From Methanosaeta sp. PtaB.Bin039 (GTDB lineage: Archaea; Halobacteriota; Methanosarcinia; Methanotrichales; Methanotrichaceae): a stretch of DNA of 36,003 bases. The stretch is taken from positions 1 to 36,003 of the forward strand of contig MVQI01000033.1 in assembly GCA_002067795.1 (NCBI GenBank). Reading direction: 5' to 3'. Of this stretch, positions 32,342 through 36,003 are shown piece after piece. Below the pieces are notes generated by a model. It saw only the letters and a program-made list of their open reading frames with translations. It did no database searches and was not told the DNA's origin. The position numbers were made by a program, and so were the translations under genes. Numbering within the stretch: the first letter of the stretch is position 1; each line of letters starts with the position of its first letter.

Positions 32342-33324
32342 ATCTGATCTCCTCCGCCAAAGAGGTACTTAAGGATCCACATCAGCAAGTCCCATATGCT
32401 GGTATGAGACGTCTGCTCGACATCCGGACTGGCAAAATCGTCCCTCGGCATCTCGCCGTCCGGCTGCTTGCTGCTGGTGGTGACGGTGAGGCCCTTGCCG
32501 TCTGTGGACACGACGATATCGCCGTCCTGATCCGTCCTGTAGACAGCCGATCCCTGGGCGGCCAGGGACCGCAGCACCCGGAAAGAGGGGTAACCGTAAT
32601 CGTTGCCTGAGCCAACGGTGATGACGCTGACAGACGGCATAACAGCCCGGAGGAATGCCGGCTGAGAGCTGTAGGGACTTGCGTGATGCCCGACTTTCAA
32701 TACCTCGCTCTGCAGCCCGCGGTGAGAGTCCAGAAGGCTCTGCTCGGCTGCGGTGCCGACATCAGACATGAGCAGGAAGGAGACGCTGCCAAAAGTCGCC
32801 CTCAACACAATCGAGTCCTCGTTGAGTCCCAGGCCATAACCTTCAGATGGAGGGGATAGCACCTCTATCCGGGCGTCCGGGCCAAGGGGTATTATCTGGC
32901 CGAATGCGCCCGCTTTGAGGGGGATTTCCATCTGATCGGCCAGTGAGAGAAAGCGCGTATAGCTGCTGGTTGTATGGGGCTTGCCGCTGTCCAGCACCTG
33001 GCGCACCGGAATGTTCCGAAGCACAAAGCTTAAACCACCAACGTGGTCGGAGTGGGGGTGGGTAGCCACCACCAGGTCCAGTGAATCGGTCCCAACTGAG
33101 GTCAGATATGATACCACGACAGGGCCCATCTCGTATTCCCCGCCATCGATCAGAACATTTTTTTGGCCGCACTGGATCAAGATGCAGTCCCCCTGTCCCA
33201 CGTCCAGGAAATGGACGGTCATGTTGCCGGCAGCATAGGCGGCGCCTGAGACGGAGGCTGCCGCAAGCGCCAGAAGCATCGCAAGCAGGAATGTTCGGAC
33301 GGAATTGATATGGCGGGAATTCAC
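32338..33324 (-). CDS. Secreted ComEC/Rec2-like metallo-beta-lactamase
   Basis: The product is about 328 aa from a GTG at 33324, with a signal peptide over residues 8-32 ('FLLAMLLALAAASVSGAAYA'). 'VHFLDVGQGDCILI' (35-50) and H89-x-H91-x-D93-H94 in 'THPHSDHVGG' are those of the ComEC-C / Rec2 MBL family. It is a free-standing domain without the ComEC channel. It may act on nucleic acid or phosphoesters outside the membrane (inference). The GTG is chosen because GAGGAGG lies 9 nt upstream and the signal peptide starts there; an in-frame ATG at 33471 would put 49 odd residues in front. Confidence 0.85.
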   Translation of the reverse strand: MNSRHINSVRTFLLAMLLALAAASVSGAAYAAGNMTVHFLDVGQGDCILIQCGQKNVLIDGGEYEMGPVVVSYLTSVGTDSLDLVVATHPHSDHVGGLSFVLRNIPVRQVLDSGKPHTTSSYTRFLSLADQMEIPLKAGAFGQIIPLGPDARIEVLSPPSEGYGLGLNEDSIVLRATFGSVSFLLMSDVGTAAEQSLLDSHRGLQSEVLKVGHHASPYSSQPAFLRAVMPSVSVITVGSGNDYGYPSFRVLRSLAAQGSAVYRTDQDGDIVVSTDGKGLTVTTSSKQPDGEMPRDDFASPDVEQTSHTSIWDLLMWILKYLFGGGDQI

Positions 33325-33365
33325 GGGTGCAGACCTCCTCTGGAACTGAGCCAGGCATGGCCAGG

Positions 33366-33381
33366 GTATTATTTTATTTTT
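33366..33381 (-). promoter_or_regulatory. TATA region for the MBL gene
   Basis: The minus strand is an A/T run (aaaaaataaaataata) about 45-57 bp before the GTG start at 33324, suited for TBP binding and a leader of about 25 nt. Confidence 0.45.
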
Positions 33382-33560
33382 TCGACAATCGACAATATTG
33401 TGAAAATAGAGCGTTTCTGAGACTGGCAAGGCCCCCATGCAAGTCCATCTGGCGTACGCCCGTCGCTGCATTGCGGGGAGCGGCAGAGAGATATACCACT
33501 GCTGACACTACCGCACCAGGTGTTGCAGGGTCCCTTTCAGAGGCCGCAGCATTTGAGGTT

Positions 33561-33644
33561 GCGGGGTTTGCCAAGCTGGCCAAAGGCGCAGGACTTAAGA
33601 TCCTGTCTCGCAGGAGTTCGCGGGTTCGAATCCCGTACCCCGCA
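33561..33644 (+). tRNA. tRNA-Leu (anticodon UAA)
   Basis: GCGGGGT at the 5' end pairs with ACCCCGC, discriminator A. The anticodon arm CAGGA-CTTAAGA-TCCTG gives UAA. A long variable arm (TCTCGCAGGAG) and T arm (CGGGTTCGAATCCCG) follow. No CCA is encoded. The 3' end borders about 1 kb of A/T-rich DNA, the geometry of a tRNA-targeted integration. Confidence 0.95.
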
Positions 33645-34039
33645 TGGCAATCTATCATTAGATAGTGGTCTTTAGGAGTTGTCCCTTTATCGCTTCATGG
33701 ATAAATGGAGTATTCTTTTATATGACCCTTTTGATGCAAAAGGTACAATCCTGTCGCGTTAGAGTCGTGCTGGCTTCCTACTTGGCCCATAAGATAATTA
33801 TATAAATTACAATATATAATGACGTTGAAGACCGTCTAGGTTTTAGGAATCTACTCCAAGATAGTCATATAACTGCTATTAAGAAATATCATGAGATTCT
33901 CAGCATACCGATCTTGCACCATGGCAAACGAGATCGGAAGTGGTTATTGATATTTCGATGAAGAAAATGAGCGACAACTCTTGTGTGGTTAACGGTATAT
34001 CAAGAAGCTTGTCATGCCTAATACCATCTTTTATAAGCA

Positions 34040-34097
34040 TCGTAATTTGGAAAATTGTCCCTCTAGATTCGTGATTTGGAAAATTATCCCTCTAGAT
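34040..34097. repeat. Tandem 29-bp repeat, two copies
   Basis: Copies at 34040-34068 and 34069-34097 differ at two positions. Each contains ATTTGGAAAATT followed by (g/a)tccctctagat. Looser versions of the core occur at about 33678 (gttgtcccttta) and 34109 (aaattatcacttt). Iteron-like arrays of this type may bind a replication or regulatory protein, but two full copies are a thin basis. Confidence 0.55.
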
Positions 34098-34301
34098 ACT
34101 AGATGATAAATTATCACTTTGGGGAGTCCTATGCAAGATAATGTAATATAATATAGATGATAAGGCAACAAACATATTATAACATTTAAAGATTTTATTT
34201 TTTTAAAAATAACTCCCTAAAGAGAGGATCGCAATTATGTCAATATCATTTCCATCATGCTCAAGCCAAATACATATCGCGGAACATCCAATAAGGCCCG
34301 G

Positions 34302-34322
34302 GGGGATTGCCATAGAATCCCC
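34302..34322. other. 7-bp perfect stem hairpin
   Basis: GGGGATT at 34302-34308 pairs with AATCCCC at 34316-34322 around a 7-nt loop. It is a small G/C-rich island in the A/T-rich stretch. It could be a terminator-like or RNA structural element. Confidence 0.45.
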
Positions 34323-34380
34323 ACAACATCATCGATAATCTACTTTTCATTTATAAACAAAATCGTATATGTAGGTATGC

Positions 34381-34494
34381 CTATATATAAGCCTTGCGAT
34401 ATACTTATATACTATGGCCCCCACACAACGTGTTTGGAGGCCAAAGAAGTATGGCCGAATAGTCCGACGCTTGGTCGATTCTGACGCGTCGGGC
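34381..34494 (+). ncRNA. Candidate structured RNA with TATA box and two hairpins
   Basis: TATATATAAG-like sequence at about 34382-34391 is a near-consensus TATA box, predicting transcription from about 34413. The first hairpin (34415-34443) has 11 pairs in a 13-position stem, closed at the base by TGGCC/GGCCA. The second (34462-34494) pairs GTCCGACGC with GCGTCGGGC (one G-T) around a 15-nt loop. They are G/C-rich islands in an A/T-rich non-coding stretch, a known mark of archaeal RNA genes. No known RNA family is recognised. The RNA proper would be about 34413-34500. Confidence 0.35.
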
Positions 34495-34697
34495 AAGAAT
34501 ATGCCAAATTAACAAAGATAGCTTACGGTATCGAAGAACAGGGAGATAATAAAACAAACTAGTGGATCGTATCTAAATGGAATATCGAATGAACCGAATA
34601 ATAATGCAACCTAGAAGATATGAAATTGAAAATAAATCATCTTCGTATTTCACATATTGCAGCGAAGTGGTACTGCTAATGATAATGAGGTAATAAT

Positions 34698-36003
34698 ATG
34701 AAAGACGAACGTGAAACAGATGGAACGTCAACATCGGTATCGGTTCCACAACAGACAGTGGAAGCCGCATTACTGTGTATGAGCTCGGCCTGCGACGGTG
34801 CAGAAACTCGTGATGGGAGAGGATACAGCAAATATGATTCCGAGTTTGGAAACGACCTCGCCGAGAAATTGCGGAGAGGAGATAAGCTAACCCAACAAGA
34901 TGTTGATAAGGCTATACGGATGCTGGCCAAATATAAGGGTCAGCTCTCCAAAGCTGGGATACAGTTCGAATTGGTGGAGGCCGAAGCAAAAGAACGCCAA
35001 ATGAAAACGCAGAAACAGGAATTCTCTCCCGAAGTTATCGCAAAGGCACAGGAGATAATTGACGGCGGCACGTCCTACGAATTCCTTTATTCGACCTGGC
35101 AAAGGATGCATTATGGCGATGAAGCACTTGGAAAGATACTAATCATCAGCACCGCCGTTGGGTGCTCGACCAATACCAAAGGTCTACATGTGTTAGCATC
35201 AGGACCAAGAGGTTCAGGTAAAACCGATGCGGTCAACAAGGCCCTACATTTGGTGGATGTGAACCATCGATTTCCAGGGAATGTCACTCCGCAGGCCCTA
35301 TTCTATCACAGAGATGGTTTTGAGCCGGGCACCATAATTGGAATAGATGATCTGAAATGGAACGACGATCTAGGCGTGTCTGTGAAACAGATCACTGCTC
35401 GTTTCCAGGAGAGAGTAAAGCGGGCTACAGTGAAAGAACAAGAAGGATGCGAATTCGAGGCGCAGAAGCGCCTCACATTCTGGGTAACTTCTGTAGATAA
35501 CCAGGGAGATGAGCAAATCCGAGACCGCTTCGTCATGATAGAGGTGTCCAGCACTCCCGAACACAAGAAGAAAGTTCAGGAACACATGAAGTTGCAGGAT
35601 ATGGGAGTTGATGATCCAGACGTCATGGCATTCGACATATCGGTATGCCAATGTATTGTTGCCGATATGCATAAGCAAGAATTCGACGTGATAATACCAT
35701 TCGCCGATCGAATAGTATATGATGGGGATAACCGCGGTTACGGAATGCTTGGTGACATGATTAAGGGTCTCGCTGTCTTGAGATATGGGATTAGGAGCTC
35801 TGATGAAAATGGTCGTCTAATAGCTACAGAAGAAGATTTCAGAGATGCGCAAGAGCTATTCAAGGCAATCGGCGGTCATTCCGCTGATAAGTACACAGAT
35901 GCCGAATTGAGAGTATTAGACGCGATAGTTGCCTGTGGCCGTGCCGCTACCGTCACCCAGATATGTGCTCAGACTGGTCTCTCTGACCAGCGAGTCTATG
36001 AAA
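34698..36003 (+). CDS. AAA+ ATPase, probable replication or mobile-element protein, truncated by window end
   Basis: The frame is open from ATG 34698 to the last base (435 codons). GAGG lies about 9 nt before the ATG. After a helical N-terminus (about 150 residues), Walker A 'GPRGSGKT' lies at residues 169-176, Walker B-like 'IIGIDD' around 213-218, a sensor-1-like 'FWVTSVDN' and an arginine finger-like 'QIRDRF' follow. The end ('ELRVLDAIVACGRA' and 'TVTQICAQTGLSDQRVYE') looks like the start of a winged-helix domain. The layout (AAA+ then winged helix) recalls MCM- and Cdc6-type replication ATPases and element-encoded helicases, but I cannot name a family. Codon use is more A/T-rich than that of the core genes, in line with transfer. 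Confidence 0.75.
   Translation, partial: MKDERETDGTSTSVSVPQQTVEAALLCMSSACDGAETRDGRGYSKYDSEFGNDLAEKLRRGDKLTQQDVDKAIRMLAKYKGQLSKAGIQFELVEAEAKERQMKTQKQEFSPEVIAKAQEIIDGGTSYEFLYSTWQRMHYGDEALGKILIISTAVGCSTNTKGLHVLASGPRGSGKTDAVNKALHLVDVNHRFPGNVTPQALFYHRDGFEPGTIIGIDDLKWNDDLGVSVKQITARFQERVKRATVKEQEGCEFEAQKRLTFWVTSVDNQGDEQIRDRFVMIEVSSTPEHKKKVQEHMKLQDMGVDDPDVMAFDISVCQCIVADMHKQEFDVIIPFADRIVYDGDNRGYGMLGDMIKGLAVLRYGIRSSDENGRLIATEEDFRDAQELFKAIGGHSADKYTDAELRVLDAIVACGRAATVTQICAQTGLSDQRVYE

Larger units (their letters stand above)
33645..34697. other. 1-kb A/T-rich non-coding stretch downstream of tRNA-Leu
   Basis: The base composition drops sharply after the tRNA. I find no gene. An open frame at 34257-34484 (75 aa) has no Shine-Dalgarno, no domain, and crosses a strong hairpin; I regard it as chance. 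The stretch holds a tandem 29-bp repeat (34040-34097), related 'ttgtccct'/'ttatccct' elements near 33680 and 34050-34110, and three hairpins (34302-34322, 34415-34443, 34462-34494). Its end is the promoter of the AAA+ gene. Confidence 0.6.

Noticed and set aside
33374-33658. 94-aa minus-strand frame across tRNA-Leu
   Set aside because: It is the reverse complement of the tRNA; the 'GYGIRTRELL' type peptide is a common tRNA artefact.
34257-34484. 75-aa open frame in the A/T-rich stretch
   Set aside because: No Shine-Dalgarno, no recognisable domain, and its end runs through a strong hairpin. Chance is more likely.

Overview
The window is chromosomal DNA of a methanogenic archaeon. It carries formylmethanofuran dehydrogenase genes (fmdE, fmdF, fmdA, fmdC, fmdD, fmdB), mcrC, archaeal queC/queD/queE, diphthine synthase, an archaeal-type PheS/PheT pair, an AglB/Stt3 oligosaccharyltransferase and a DUF2124 protein. 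TATA boxes lie about 25 bp before many starts, and several transcripts look leaderless. The fmdE-F-A-C-D-B order is the one described for Methanosarcina, and the core is GC-rich, so a Methanosarcinales member (perhaps Methanothrix-like) is my inference, not a proven identity.

Layout. (1) 1-1751: an accessory segment. Four small genes on the minus strand, led by a SWIM zinc-finger protein, are divergent from a small ribbon-helix-helix (RHH) regulator across a shared TATA region studded with GCAC/GTGC half-sites. The segment abuts the 3' end of tRNA-Ser(GCU). (2) 1752-10381, minus strand: tRNA-Ser, a winged-helix protein, a CBS-pair protein, a metallophosphoesterase, pheS-pheT, and an aglB-arfB-like pair with a 4-bp overlap. 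(3) 10651-15902: a DUF2124 gene, tRNA-Ile(GAU), pspA-pspAA on the plus strand, an intergenic stretch with a CRISPR-like pair of 37-bp repeats, a cysteine-rich secreted protein, pspAB-htpX on the minus strand and a conserved hypothetical. Together the psp genes form an envelope-stress module. (4) 15924-17896: a tightly overlapping operon (RHH protein, queD, queC, queE) for preQ0, the precursor of archaeosine. (5) 18193-22618: dphB, mcrC, apgM, then a GerW/DUF2953/GerW-like trio. (6) 22895-29886: fmdE, an unusual fdhD, then fmdF-A-C-D-B. This is the first step of CO2 reduction in methanogenesis, or the last step of methyl oxidation. (7) 30097-33324: a voltage-gated-type K+ channel with a C-terminal zinc ribbon, a secreted protein, and a ComEC-like metallo-beta-lactamase with its DUF3006 partner. 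(8) 33561-36003: tRNA-Leu(UAA), followed at its 3' end by about 1 kb of AT-rich DNA with tandem repeats and three compact hairpins, then an AT-richer AAA+ ATPase gene cut by the window edge. This looks like the left end of an integrated element.

Most novel-looking parts: the SWIM/RHH cassette at the left edge; the hairpin-rich possible RNA locus and repeats before the AAA+ ATPase at the right edge; the FdhD-like protein that lacks the usual CxxC yet sits inside the fmd cluster; and the CRISPR-like repeat pair between the two psp blocks.
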